Below, in pieces: positions 1 to 8,815 of a stretch of DNA of 64,000 bases. Each line of letters starts with the position of its first letter. Within the stretch, counting starts at the first letter, position 1. Below the pieces are notes generated by a model. The model did no database searches. It was not told the origin of the DNA and saw nothing but the letters and a program-made list of their open reading frames with translations. The position numbers were made by a program, and so were the translations under genes. The DNA comes from Chryseobacterium scophthalmum (GTDB taxonomy: Bacteria; Bacteroidota; Bacteroidia; Flavobacteriales; Weeksellaceae): contig NZ_FSRQ01000002.1 in assembly GCF_900143185.1 (NCBI RefSeq), positions 124,001 through 188,000 of the forward strand. Reading direction: 5' to 3'.

Positions 1-740
1 CTGCAATTGGTTTAGGCTTCGCATCCGGTTTTCACTGTATCGGAATGTGTGGTCCCATTGCGTTATCAATGGGTCTGACCAAAAAGCAAGCTACTAATTA
101 CTATCTTCAAAATCTTACCTATCAATTTGGAAGAATTGCAACTTACGCTTTTTTAGGCGCAATTTTAGGAATTGTAGGTCAGGGATTTGAGATGGCAGGT
201 TTTCAGCAATATCTTACGATTGGAGTAGGAATTTTGTTGATTATCATGGCATTATTTTCATTTGGCGGAAAAGATTTTGCTTCAAAAATTCCTTTTATTT
301 CTAAATTCCTTTTTAAAGTTAAATCAAACCTCGGGAAACTGCTTCAGAGAGCAGATTATCGCTCAAGATTCACCACAGGTATTCTGAACGGATTTTTACC
401 TTGTGGAATGGTCTATATGGCTCTTACAGCAAGTCTTGCAAGTGGCGGAATTTGGCAGGGCGCTTCTTTTATGGCATTATTTGGATTGGGAACACTTCCA
501 TTTATGTTTACCGTTGTTTTGGTAGGAAATCTGATGAATCAGGCATTTAGAATTAAAGTGCTAAAATTCGTTCCAGCTGTAATGATCATCCTTGGTGGAT
601 TGTTTATACTAAGAGGTCTTGAACTTGGGATCCCCTACATTTCTCCACCATCGGAAGCAATGAAGGTTTCTCCTGAACATGATGTGAATTGTCACAACAC
701 AGAACCGAATCATAAGCATAATCCGGCAACCTGTCATTAA
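1..740 (+). CDS. Sulfite exporter TauE/SafE family membrane protein (5' truncated)
   Basis: The reading frame is open from base 3 at the window edge, so the true start lies outside. The visible part starts within a Gly-rich helix carrying the HCIGMCGP motif typical of the short TauE/SafE (UreH-like) branch. About five more hydrophobic segments follow, with a second GFLPCGMVY motif near residue 125. This branch often sits beside cytochrome cbb3 oxidase assembly genes (ccoGHIS) in Bacteroidota and is suspected to move copper or sulfur compounds; that context is outside the window, so the role is inference. The last ~25 residues form a soluble His/Cys-rich tail with metal-ligand character. The substrate is not known from sequence. 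Confidence 0.8.
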   Translation, partial: AIGLGFASGFHCIGMCGPIALSMGLTKKQATNYYLQNLTYQFGRIATYAFLGAILGIVGQGFEMAGFQQYLTIGVGILLIIMALFSFGGKDFASKIPFISKFLFKVKSNLGKLLQRADYRSRFTTGILNGFLPCGMVYMALTASLASGGIWQGASFMALFGLGTLPFMFTVVLVGNLMNQAFRIKVLKFVPAVMIILGGLFILRGLELGIPYISPPSEAMKVSPEHDVNCHNTEPNHKHNPATCH

Positions 741-752
741 TCAATCCTATTT

Positions 753-1769
753 ATGAAGCTTAAAATTAGTTTTCTGTTTATCATTCTGTCTCAATTTTTT
801 ATCTCTCAACAGGGAAAAATAATTAATAATCAATCAACAGCTTTCAAACTTTTAGATAAGGAAGATCCTATAGAATTTATTGTTTATGACACTCAATTAA
901 ATCATAAAAAACCAGTCTTCCTATGGTGTCAAGGTTCACTTCCCTACCCGATTTATGTCAATTCAAAAGAAGAAGGACTTTGGATTATTGGTGGTGGAAT
1001 TACCAATTTTGATGTAGAAAATATTGTGAAAAATTACAATTTAGTAATCATTTCAATGCCTAAAACACCTTTAATAGCTGATGAAAAAGATATTAACGAA
1101 TCTTATTGGTATTACGGAAATTCTAAAAATGAAAATCAACCTACTTTAGACTTTCAAAAAGCAGATTATTTAGAAAACTATGTAAACCGTGCGCAGAAAG
1201 TTCTTAAATTTTTAAATAAACAAAAATGGGTAGACCGTTCAAAATTAATTGTTGCAGGTTCTTCTCAAGGTTCAAAAGTTGCTACCAAAGTGGCAGCTAC
1301 GAATAAAAATGTATCCAAGTTAGGTTTATTTTCAGCAAATCCGTTTGGCAGAATTGATCAGAATATCAGAGAATACCGAAAAGAAGCTGAGCAAAAACAA
1401 ATTTCATGGGAAGAAGCCGATAAAGGGATTGAAGAAGAATATCAAATGTTCAGAGATGCACACAATCCCAAAAAGTTAGCACAAAGACCGGAACTTCTTG
1501 CGTGGAAATCCTTCTCAGTCCCATTATTGGATGATTGGTTGCAATTCAAAAAACCAATTTATTTAGCGTATGGAACTCATGATATTGCAAGTGATTTGAA
1601 TGACCTAGTTCCAATTTATTTCATCAGAGAAAACAATAATAATCTGACATTCAAAAGATATTTAAATCTTGAACATAATTTCTTTGAAGTAGAAAATGGA
1701 AAAGTCAATCATCAAAAACCACATTGGGAAGAAGTGATGAATGATTTTGTGGAATGGACGTTGAAATAA
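753..1769 (+). CDS. Secreted alpha/beta hydrolase-like protein
   Basis: A 338-residue protein that starts 12 bases after the preceding stop. The N-terminus (MKLKISFLFIILSQFF) is a clear signal peptide. A nucleophile elbow, AGSSQGSK, lies near residue 170, followed by an Asp in YGTHDIASD (near 275) and a His in NLEHNFFEVENG (near 308). Order and spacing fit the Ser-Asp-His triad of an alpha/beta hydrolase (esterase or peptidase-like). No lid or substrate domain is recognised, so the substrate is unknown. It could be cotranscribed with the TauE/SafE gene because of the short gap, but nothing suggests a shared function. Confidence 0.7.
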   Translation: MKLKISFLFIILSQFFISQQGKIINNQSTAFKLLDKEDPIEFIVYDTQLNHKKPVFLWCQGSLPYPIYVNSKEEGLWIIGGGITNFDVENIVKNYNLVIISMPKTPLIADEKDINESYWYYGNSKNENQPTLDFQKADYLENYVNRAQKVLKFLNKQKWVDRSKLIVAGSSQGSKVATKVAATNKNVSKLGLFSANPFGRIDQNIREYRKEAEQKQISWEEADKGIEEEYQMFRDAHNPKKLAQRPELLAWKSFSVPLLDDWLQFKKPIYLAYGTHDIASDLNDLVPIYFIRENNNNLTFKRYLNLEHNFFEVENGKVNHQKPHWEEVMNDFVEWTLK

Positions 1770-1804
1770 AAAGGTAAAAATTATTACTTATATCTTAATT
1801 TTGA

Positions 1805-2167
1805 TCATTTATTATTTGATAGTTGATAAACTTCTGGTATTATATATGTAGTTTTAATTTGAATATTTTCACACTTATTCTCTTCATACCATTTCAACCA
1901 CTCTATTTTATCTTTTTTAAATACACCAATGGGATAAGTTCTGGAATAATTCATAATATGCTCCACCGATACTGGTGCATAATTATAAATGAAAATAACT
2001 GATTTTCTGAATGTTTCATCTTGAGAAATAGCAATATTACTTTCCACAATTTTAATGTGACAAAAAAATGCTTCTTTAAATCTTAAATTTTCGTTACAAC
2101 TATTGTTTTGTCCAAAATTTTTAAATGAAATAAAAATTAATAAGAATAGAATTAATTGTTTTTTCAT
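1805..2167 (-). CDS. Small secreted hypothetical protein
   Basis: 120 residues. A signal peptide (MKKQLILFLLIFISFKNFG) is followed by a polar domain with three Cys (NSCNE, FFCHIK, NKCENI), suggesting a periplasmic or secreted protein that may hold a disulfide. No family is recognised. It stands alone and converges with the hydrolase at 753-1769. The 200 bases upstream are AT-rich with no clear promoter box. The frame is real in the sense that it has a good signal peptide, A-rich upstream sequence and no competing frame; the function is unknown. Confidence 0.55.
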   Translation of the reverse strand: MKKQLILFLLIFISFKNFGQNNSCNENLRFKEAFFCHIKIVESNIAISQDETFRKSVIFIYNYAPVSVEHIMNYSRTYPIGVFKKDKIEWLKWYEENKCENIQIKTTYIIPEVYQLSNNK

Positions 2168-2330
2168 GACACTGGAGCTTTGATATATCTTTTAAATGTA
2201 CAATAAATACGGATTGAATTAGCATATAAACCACCGCTCAATTCAAAATATTATATGTCTAATTTACTAAACTTAAAGGTGTAAATCTTTAAATTTTGAT
2301 GAAGAATCCCTTTATTCCAAAAAATGACAA

Positions 2331-2353
2331 AAACCACCGAATTTCGGTGGTTT
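2331..2353 (-). terminator. Intrinsic terminator downstream of serS
   Basis: Perfect 10-bp stem, arms AAACCACCGA and TCGGTGGTTT, with a 3-base loop. It lies 26 bases past the serS stop and has T-rich flanks on both sides, so it could also act from the other strand. Confidence 0.8.
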
Positions 2354-2378
2354 CATTATATAAAATAAAATATAAATT

Positions 2379-3647
2379 TTAATTAATCAATTCAAATCTC
2401 GCATATTCAGCGATCTTTTTAGGAAGCTTAATTCCTTCTTCAGTCTGATTATTTTCAAGCAATGCTGCCATAATTCTTGGCAACGCCATTGCAGAACCAT
2501 TCAACGTATGCACCAATTGAGATTTTCCGTCTGCTTTGTAACGGCATTTCAATCGATTTGCCTGGAAAGTTTCAAAATTAGAAACCGAACTTACTTCAAG
2601 CCATTTTTCCTGAGCAGCACTCCAAACTTCAAAATCGTAAGTCATTGCAGAAGCAAAACCTGTGTCACCACCACAAAGTCTCAACACTCTGTAAGGCAAT
2701 TCAAGATCTTCTAAAATTCCTTTGATGTGTTCTACCATTTCTTCCAAAACAGCATAAGAATTCTCAGGCTTTTCGATTCTTACAATTTCTACTTTTTCAA
2801 ACTGGTGAAGACGGTTCAAACCTCTTACATGAGCGCCGTAGCTTCCCGCTTCTCTTCTGTAGCATTGAGAGAATGCCGTATTTTTAATTGGAAGATCTTT
2901 TTCATCCAACAAAACATCACGGTATAAATTCGTCACCGGAACTTCCGCTGTAGGAATTAAATATAGATCATCTGCATTGATATAATACATTTGTCCTTCT
3001 TTATCCGGCAACTGCCCTGTTCCGTAACCTGAAGCTTCATTCACAACGTGTGGCGGATTTACTTCAAGATAACCAGCATCCGTATTTTTATCTAAGAAAT
3101 ATTGAACCAAAGCTCTCTGCAATCTCGCTCCTTTCCCGAAGTACACAGGGAAACCAGCTCCGGCAATTTTCACACCCAATTCAAAATCAATCAGGTTGTA
3201 TTTTTTTGCCAGTTCCCAGTGAGGAATTGCTCCTTCACCTAAACCTTCCACATCATGAGACTGATAAATAATTTCGTTATCATCTGCAGAAACACCTGCT
3301 TTTACCAATTCGTAAGGTACGTTTGGAATCTGGTACAAAATTGTAAGTAAAGATTTCTCAACGTTTTCTAGTTGTGTCTGTAATTCTTTACTCGACTCTT
3401 TGAACTGTGCTGTTTTAGATTTGGATGCTTCAGCTTCTTCTCTTTTTCCTTCTTTCATTAAAATACCAATTTCTTTGGAAATCTTATTGATCTCGGAAAG
3501 TTGCGAATCTAATTCAAACTGAATTCTTTTTCTTTCTTCATCGGTAACGATAGCCTCGTCTACCAACTCAAGATTCTTGAATTGTCTTTTTTGAAGACCT
3601 TCTAAAACGCGTTCTTTATTGTCGCGCAAAAAATTAACCTGTAACAT
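2379..3647 (-). CDS. serS: Seryl-tRNA synthetase
   Basis: 422 residues, the usual length. It charges tRNA-Ser (and tRNA-Sec where present) with serine in the cytoplasm. The N-terminal ~110 residues are a charged helical hairpin that in this family grips the tRNA long variable arm. The class II core follows: motif 2 (FSQCYRREAGSYG), then HVRGLNRLHQFEKVE, and motif 3 (NGSAMALPRIMAALLE) near the C-terminus. MLQVNFLRDNKE is the standard start. A short-word repeat begins right at the start codon, so the promoter must lie inside or beyond the repeat. An intrinsic terminator closes the unit. Identification is firm. Confidence 0.97.
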   Translation of the reverse strand: MLQVNFLRDNKERVLEGLQKRQFKNLELVDEAIVTDEERKRIQFELDSQLSEINKISKEIGILMKEGKREEAEASKSKTAQFKESSKELQTQLENVEKSLLTILYQIPNVPYELVKAGVSADDNEIIYQSHDVEGLGEGAIPHWELAKKYNLIDFELGVKIAGAGFPVYFGKGARLQRALVQYFLDKNTDAGYLEVNPPHVVNEASGYGTGQLPDKEGQMYYINADDLYLIPTAEVPVTNLYRDVLLDEKDLPIKNTAFSQCYRREAGSYGAHVRGLNRLHQFEKVEIVRIEKPENSYAVLEEMVEHIKGILEDLELPYRVLRLCGGDTGFASAMTYDFEVWSAAQEKWLEVSSVSNFETFQANRLKCRYKADGKSQLVHTLNGSAMALPRIMAALLENNQTEEGIKLPKKIAEYARFELIN

Positions 3648-3720
3648 GTTTGTTGTTGGGTGTTAGATGTTTGTTGTTGGGTGTTGCAGGACTTCCATCA
3701 TCCAGCTTCCATCATCCAAC
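3646..3720. repeat. Short-word direct/inverted repeat upstream of serS
   Basis: A 19-base unit (ATGTTTGTTGTTGGGTGTT) occurs twice, at 3646-3664 and 3667-3685, followed by two copies of CTTCCATCATCCA and a closing CCAAC that can pair with GTTGG. It is built from degenerate 7-nt words like the patches at 6189, 20270, 39111 and 55089. The first copy abuts the serS start codon. Confidence 0.7.
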
Positions 3721-3740
3721 AGGATTCTGCAAATTTAAGA

Positions 3741-4247
3741 TTATTTTATGATTGTAGCCACATTTGGCTGATCGGGAACTTTTGTAAATATCAATTGATT
3801 ATTATAAAGCACTCTCGAAACTTCGAAAACATTTGGGGAGGATCGGTAAAATATTTCGAGCTTATCCTGAACTACAGGAGCATTCTGCGTTTCTGATATC
3901 TTTTTAATCAAAGAAACCCGAATTTCCGATTTGTAAATTTTACCTCCGTCAGAAGTGTCTTCTACAAACTGTCTTGTAGCTCCTGCAAGATACTCGAGAT
4001 AATATGTAGAATCAGCAAGCATTTTTCGGTTATAGCTTACATTCACATTATCTTTTTCCGCCAATTGATCAGTAAAAGTAACTCCTGTGTAAGAACCAAT
4101 TTCTGTAGGTTTCAAAAGGTCATTCCCGGATGAATCTTTGATGTAAAGATTAAAAAGCTGATCAATTTTCTGCAGAGAATCTTCATCACTTCCGCAACTG
4201 AGAAGCGTGAGACTGATAAGCGTTAAAACAAGAAATATTTTCTTCAT
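3741..4247 (-). CDS. Putative lipoprotein, unknown function
   Basis: 168 residues. The N-terminus MKKIFLVLTLISLTLLSCGSDEDS is a lipoprotein signal with Cys18, followed by acidic residues, as in flavobacterial lipoproteins. The remaining ~145 residues are mixed beta/polar without a recognised domain; the pattern FTDQLAEKDNVNVSYNRKML suggests an extracytoplasmic beta fold. It lies on the same strand as asnB (asnB ends 34 bases upstream), so it may be read through from that gene. No function is assigned. Confidence 0.65.
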   Translation of the reverse strand: MKKIFLVLTLISLTLLSCGSDEDSLQKIDQLFNLYIKDSSGNDLLKPTEIGSYTGVTFTDQLAEKDNVNVSYNRKMLADSTYYLEYLAGATRQFVEDTSDGGKIYKSEIRVSLIKKISETQNAPVVQDKLEIFYRSSPNVFEVSRVLYNNQLIFTKVPDQPNVATIIK

Positions 4248-4281
4248 TCCTACAAAGATAAAATATTAATGAAAAATAAGT

Positions 4282-6183
4282 TTATTGATTTTCAAAATAT
4301 TTCTGATACCAAAGTTCAAAAGTCACCAATTGCCAGATTTTCACACAGTCGTATTCGTTTTTTTGGTTGTTCCACCATTCATTAATAACTTCTGGTTTGA
4401 AAAAATTTCTCTTTTTTAAGCTATTCAGATTTTCAAGAATAAATTCTCTTACTTTTGGTTCGGTTTTAATAAAATGAGCAAGTGGAAAAGAAAAACCGCG
4501 CTTTGGCATTTTCAAAATTTCCGAAGGAAGATATTTTTCGGCAACTTTTCTTAAAAGCGGTTTATTTTGAATTCCATTATACCGTAATTTCTCAGGCAAA
4601 GAAGAAACATAATCAATCAAATCATTGCTCAAATAAGGATAACGGAATTCAACACCATATTTCATCGCACTCAAATCATCTCTGAAAACATGGTGTGAAG
4701 ACAGAGAATATTTCATATCATATTCAAAAAGCCCTTGATAATCTTTAGTTTCTGATAATTTTTTATCTTCTAAATTCGTTTTAACTGTATTAAAAACAGC
4801 ATTAGAAAAAACATTTTTAGCTTCAAAAGGCTTCATACCGACCTGACTTTGTCTGAAAAAATCAAGCATGTCATCCTGAGAAAAATAATTTTTTACTTTT
4901 CTTGAAAAATCATCATTGGTAAAAATAAAATGACGGATTGCATTAAATTTTTTCATCGAAAACCATTTATTAAGCTTTAAAGAATGAGAATATCCCGCAA
5001 AAAGTTCATCGGCTCCATTTCCGCTTAAAACTACTTTAAATCCTTTATTCTTTGCAAATTCTGCGGCGTTCATAAGAACTTCAAGACTGCTGTAAGGCTC
5101 TTCAAAATGCTGAATATTTTCTTTTAATTGATTTAAAATCTCATCATCGGAGACTTTTTTTACATTATGCTGAATATCAATCTTTTCAGCCATCAAAGAC
5201 GCATTTTTCACTTCGCTTTCCGAAAACTGATAAGAAATGGTAAATGCATTGATGTCATTTTTGAATGGTTTAGCTTTCGCGGTAATCAGTGTAGAATCTA
5301 TTCCGCCGCTCATCATACTCGTTACAGGAACATCAGCAAAAAGCTGTTCTTTGACGCTTTCAGACAATAATTGATCAACTTTTGCAACCGCTTCTTCTTC
5401 GGTTATATTTGCTGATTTTTCAGTCGGGAAATTCCAATAAAATTGTTTTGAAGAGGTAAAATCATTTAAATCTAAAACTAAAAAAGATGCCGGTTCTAAC
5501 GAAAATATATTTTGAAAACACGTCTCCGGAGCTAAGGTCGTTTGAAAAAGGAAATTAGTATACACTCCGGTCCAATTGATTTCTGGCTTGATAAATTCAT
5601 TTTTTAGAATAGATTTTATTTCGGAAGCCCAAACTAAAGCATTTTCATTTTTAAAATAAAACAAAGGTTTTAAACCAATCCTGTCTCTTCCAAGGATCAA
5701 CTTTTGTTTTTCCAAATCGATCAAAGCAATCGCAAACATTCCATCAAATTTGGCAAACATTTCCGTTCCCCACTCTTCGTAAGATTTTAAAATAACTTCT
5801 GTATCTGAATTGCTTTTAAAATGATAACCTAAATCTTCAAGTTCTTTACGTATTTTTTTAAAATTATAAATCTCTCCATTGAAGGTAATCGTAATTTTCT
5901 CATCATCAGAAAGCATCGGTTGATGCCCTTTTTCAGACAAATCTACAATTGAAAGTCGGCGAAAACCTAACGCAATTTTCGAATTTGTTTTATTTAAAAC
6001 AGGAAAAGTTTCTTTAATTTTTTTCGTAGAATCATTTCCGGAAAAAGATTCTCCTTTCACCCCATCAGAAATCCAGAAACCTTCATCATCTGGACCGCGG
6101 TGACGAATGGCGTTATTCATTTCTAAAATATTTTCAGAAGAAATTTCGTTCATAAATGAATAATAACCGCATATGCCGCACAT
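4282..6183 (-). CDS. asnB: Asparagine synthase (glutamine-hydrolysing)
   Basis: 633 residues. It would form asparagine from aspartate, ATP and glutamine. Cys2 of MCGICGYYS is the glutaminase nucleophile, and HRGPDDEG and FNGEIYNF are glutaminase-domain landmarks. The synthetase domain has the PP-loop SGGIDS (near residue 290) and LSGNGADELFAGY. The position directly after a flippase and a glycosyltransferase on the same strand fits the AsnB-like enzymes in surface-polysaccharide loci, which may transfer ammonia to a sugar or acyl acceptor instead of free aspartate. Sequence alone does not separate these roles. A word repeat sits immediately upstream of the start. Confidence 0.9.
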   Translation of the reverse strand: MCGICGYYSFMNEISSENILEMNNAIRHRGPDDEGFWISDGVKGESFSGNDSTKKIKETFPVLNKTNSKIALGFRRLSIVDLSEKGHQPMLSDDEKITITFNGEIYNFKKIRKELEDLGYHFKSNSDTEVILKSYEEWGTEMFAKFDGMFAIALIDLEKQKLILGRDRIGLKPLFYFKNENALVWASEIKSILKNEFIKPEINWTGVYTNFLFQTTLAPETCFQNIFSLEPASFLVLDLNDFTSSKQFYWNFPTEKSANITEEEAVAKVDQLLSESVKEQLFADVPVTSMMSGGIDSTLITAKAKPFKNDINAFTISYQFSESEVKNASLMAEKIDIQHNVKKVSDDEILNQLKENIQHFEEPYSSLEVLMNAAEFAKNKGFKVVLSGNGADELFAGYSHSLKLNKWFSMKKFNAIRHFIFTNDDFSRKVKNYFSQDDMLDFFRQSQVGMKPFEAKNVFSNAVFNTVKTNLEDKKLSETKDYQGLFEYDMKYSLSSHHVFRDDLSAMKYGVEFRYPYLSNDLIDYVSSLPEKLRYNGIQNKPLLRKVAEKYLPSEILKMPKRGFSFPLAHFIKTEPKVREFILENLNSLKKRNFFKPEVINEWWNNQKNEYDCVKIWQLVTFELWYQKYFENQ

Positions 6184-6188
6184 AAATT

Positions 6189-6222
6189 GTTGATGGTTTT
6201 TAGTTGACAGTTGATGGACTGA
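6189..6222. repeat. Short-word repeat upstream of asnB
   Basis: TTGATGGTTTTTAGTTGACA followed by GTTGATGG. The same words recur at 39111-39180 in both orientations, 33 kb away, which marks this as an interspersed family and not chance. It lies 6 bases before the asnB start. The rest of the 150-base gap is plain AT-rich DNA. Confidence 0.6.
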
Positions 6223-6333
6223 GATTCAATGTAACAAAAAATATATTATTTAATATTTTCAGTATCTTATTTGAAAACTCTTAATTGATTGGTAAAAATA
6301 AGGATTTGGTATTAGATTTTAACCAGGAAAATA

Positions 6334-7596
6334 TCAATTGCTTTTTTTAGAAAAAGTTTTAATCAATGTATTAATTTCATCTTTAGAAATAATATAATCT
6401 TTGATTTTAAAATCGGTAGACTGATAAAATTTCCAGAATAATATCGCTGCAGAAACTACATATGATAAGGTCGTTACAAAACAGGCGCCCCAAATTCCCC
6501 ATTTCGGAATGGCAAAAAAGGAAAAAGTAACCGTTATCAATAATCCTACAATCGATTTTATATTTAATATTTTCAACTCTTTAATTCCTGAAAAATAATA
6601 GCCAATCATATCACTTACTGCAATTGCCAGAATTCCGGGAGCTAACAAAAGCATGATGAGCTTGGTTTCACTAAACTCTTTTCCAAAAATAAAAGGATAC
6701 ACAAAATCCGGAATAATCAGAATTCCAAAAATAAAAACAAGCATCAAAGTGAATGAAAGCTTGAGTGAAGATTTAGTTTTAACAATAGATTCTTCCCTGC
6801 TTTCGCTATTTACAACGTCAGAATAAAGAACGACCGCGATACTTCTTGTAATTGTCCATATTGCTTCTGAAAATGTAATTCCGATAGAAAAGATTCCCAC
6901 AATAGCAATTCCTTCAAAGTATTCTAAAAAATAAAAAGAAAGTCTGTAGTTTAAAAACTGAATAAATGTGCTCAACTGGGTTTTCCAGCCATATTCGAAC
7001 ATATTGATGAATACTGATTTTGAAAATGAAAATTCTGAAAATTTACATTTCTTCAGAATCAGAAAAAGACTGGTTAGAAACAGAAATGCTAAGCAGAAAA
7101 TCTGAGCTAAAAAGTAAACCGAAACATCTTTCAGTTTAACAATATAGATCAGAATTGCGATAAACAAAACATGTACAAGCTGCTGTAAAACAGTATAAAT
7201 ATTGAAAAAGCGAATATTCTGCGTCCCAATAAACAGACTAATATTGGTCGATAAAAGCGATGAAAGAACAGAAATACCAATTAAATAATACAAAAATTCA
7301 TTCTGAATCGCCGCAAAACTGAATATCAAAGGAACTGCAGTTCCTACAATGAGCGACCAGAGATAAGAGTAAACCAGAACCTGCTCTACCTTAAATTTTC
7401 TTGCAAAATAAGAGGTACTGCTTCCCGAAAAAATACTACTGAAAAAACTAACCAGAGCAACATTGGCAATGACAATTGAGATCGTGCCTTTTCCTTCACT
7501 TCCCCACATGTTGGTAGAAAAGATGACCAGACCAAAGCTCAAAATCAAAATCAAGAACCTTGAAATAAAAGTCTGAACAACTTTAAGCTGCTTCAT
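6334..7596 (-). CDS. Polysaccharide flippase (Wzx/MATE-like oligosaccharide exporter)
   Basis: 420 residues with about 12 hydrophobic helices and little else. The start (MKQLKVVQTFISRFLILILSF) and the WGSEGKGTISI stretch in the first loop match lipid-linked oligosaccharide flippases of the polysaccharide synthase superfamily, which turn undecaprenyl-PP-linked units to the periplasmic face. Its start overlaps the stop of the upstream glycosyltransferase by 4 bases, so the two are translationally coupled and probably serve the same glycan. The specific glycan cannot be read from the sequence. Confidence 0.8.
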   Translation of the reverse strand: MKQLKVVQTFISRFLILILSFGLVIFSTNMWGSEGKGTISIVIANVALVSFFSSIFSGSSTSYFARKFKVEQVLVYSYLWSLIVGTAVPLIFSFAAIQNEFLYYLIGISVLSSLLSTNISLFIGTQNIRFFNIYTVLQQLVHVLFIAILIYIVKLKDVSVYFLAQIFCLAFLFLTSLFLILKKCKFSEFSFSKSVFINMFEYGWKTQLSTFIQFLNYRLSFYFLEYFEGIAIVGIFSIGITFSEAIWTITRSIAVVLYSDVVNSESREESIVKTKSSLKLSFTLMLVFIFGILIIPDFVYPFIFGKEFSETKLIMLLLAPGILAIAVSDMIGYYFSGIKELKILNIKSIVGLLITVTFSFFAIPKWGIWGACFVTTLSYVVSAAILFWKFYQSTDFKIKDYIISKDEINTLIKTFSKKSN

Positions 7597-8735
7597 TTGT
7601 TGTTTTTTGGTAAAGAATTTTTGATAAAGTTAACAAAAGAATTCTTGATGACATTCCAATTGTAATTTCGTATAAATTCTTTTCTTGCATTGGTTGCATG
7701 AAGATTGTACAGTTGCGGCTCGTTAAGATAAGCTTCAATATGCTCTGCAATCTTTTTAGAATCATTTGGATTCACCAAATATCCAAAATCAGAAACATTC
7801 ATGTGTTTTCTTATTCCTTTCAAGCTTGAATAAATAATCGGTTTTCCGGCGCCCATGTAATAGAATAATTTGATGGGCAGCGAATGATGATTTTCAAAAT
7901 TAAAAGCCCTCAAATCAAAACAAATATCGGCATCAGCAAAAGCTTTTGTAAATTCTTCGAAAGAAGTCGGTTTTCTGATCTCTATATTTTTTACTGAAGA
8001 TTTGGCAAGAATATCCGAGAAATAAGTTTCGTCCGATTTTTTTATCGCAGAACCAACAATCAGTATTTTGATATTTAACCGACGATTACTTTTGTGAAGT
8101 TCTTCAACAGCATTGAAAAAATTCCCGATTCCTTTATCTTCTGAAATTGCGCCTGTGTAACAAAGCGTTATTTCGTTTGCATTTAAATCCTTAATATTTT
8201 CAGAAACGAATCGTTCGTGAGGATAATAAGGCAAAATAATTTTCTTTTTAAAAGGAAAAAAATAAGCCAATGGAAACTTTTTGGTCTCTTCACCAAAGAT
8301 AAAATAAGTGCTTAAAAAACCTGCATATAACTGAACCAAGAAAAATTTTATTCCGTGAACCCATTTCATCAAAAAATTGTAATTCTGAAGCATCGACATC
8401 GCAGGATACCATTCTGTAATATCATAAACAACACTTACTTTTTTCGTTTTACGAAATTTGTTTGCTGCAAATACAGCAATAGGTTCAGAACAGATAATAC
8501 AATCCGGCTGAAAAGAACTGCAGACTTTTATAAACTTTTGAATTTTTGTCTGTACAGATTGGTTTAAAATATCAAAAGATTCTATCTCAATACCATCAAT
8601 TCCGCCTTTAAATTCCGCTGTTAAACTACAAATTTTCACTTCAAAACCAGATGTAATCAATTCTTTTGCCTGATGAAAAAAGATTCTGTCATCATCAAAA
8701 TTATGGGCAGTGGTTAAGAATAGAATTTTTGGCAT
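7593..8735 (-). CDS. Glycosyltransferase, family 4-like
   Basis: 380 residues. The N-terminus MPKILFLTTAHNFDDDRIFF is the acceptor-side Rossmann fold of a GT-B enzyme. TGAISEDKGIGNFFNAVEEL is the hinge and donor-domain motif, and ICFDLRAFNFENHHSLPIKLFYYMGAGKPI carries the donor-binding E/H region typical of GT4. It would transfer a sugar from an NDP-sugar to a lipid-linked glycan at the inner membrane. It is coupled by a 4-base overlap to the flippase gene. Donor sugar and linkage are not predictable. Confidence 0.85.
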   Translation of the reverse strand: MPKILFLTTAHNFDDDRIFFHQAKELITSGFEVKICSLTAEFKGGIDGIEIESFDILNQSVQTKIQKFIKVCSSFQPDCIICSEPIAVFAANKFRKTKKVSVVYDITEWYPAMSMLQNYNFLMKWVHGIKFFLVQLYAGFLSTYFIFGEETKKFPLAYFFPFKKKIILPYYPHERFVSENIKDLNANEITLCYTGAISEDKGIGNFFNAVEELHKSNRRLNIKILIVGSAIKKSDETYFSDILAKSSVKNIEIRKPTSFEEFTKAFADADICFDLRAFNFENHHSLPIKLFYYMGAGKPIIYSSLKGIRKHMNVSDFGYLVNPNDSKKIAEHIEAYLNEPQLYNLHATNARKEFIRNYNWNVIKNSFVNFIKNSLPKNNK

Positions 8736-8815
8736 AGAAGTGCTTATTCAAAAAATTCCTCATCAGTTTCTACGAATCAGAAACCAAGAGGAATTTTCAT
8801 TATTTCATTAAGGAA

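Noticed and set aside
7583..7765. 60-codon frame at the GT4/flippase junction
   Set aside because: Overlaps the 3' end of the GT4 gene in another frame; the 4-base coupling of the two real genes explains the junction.
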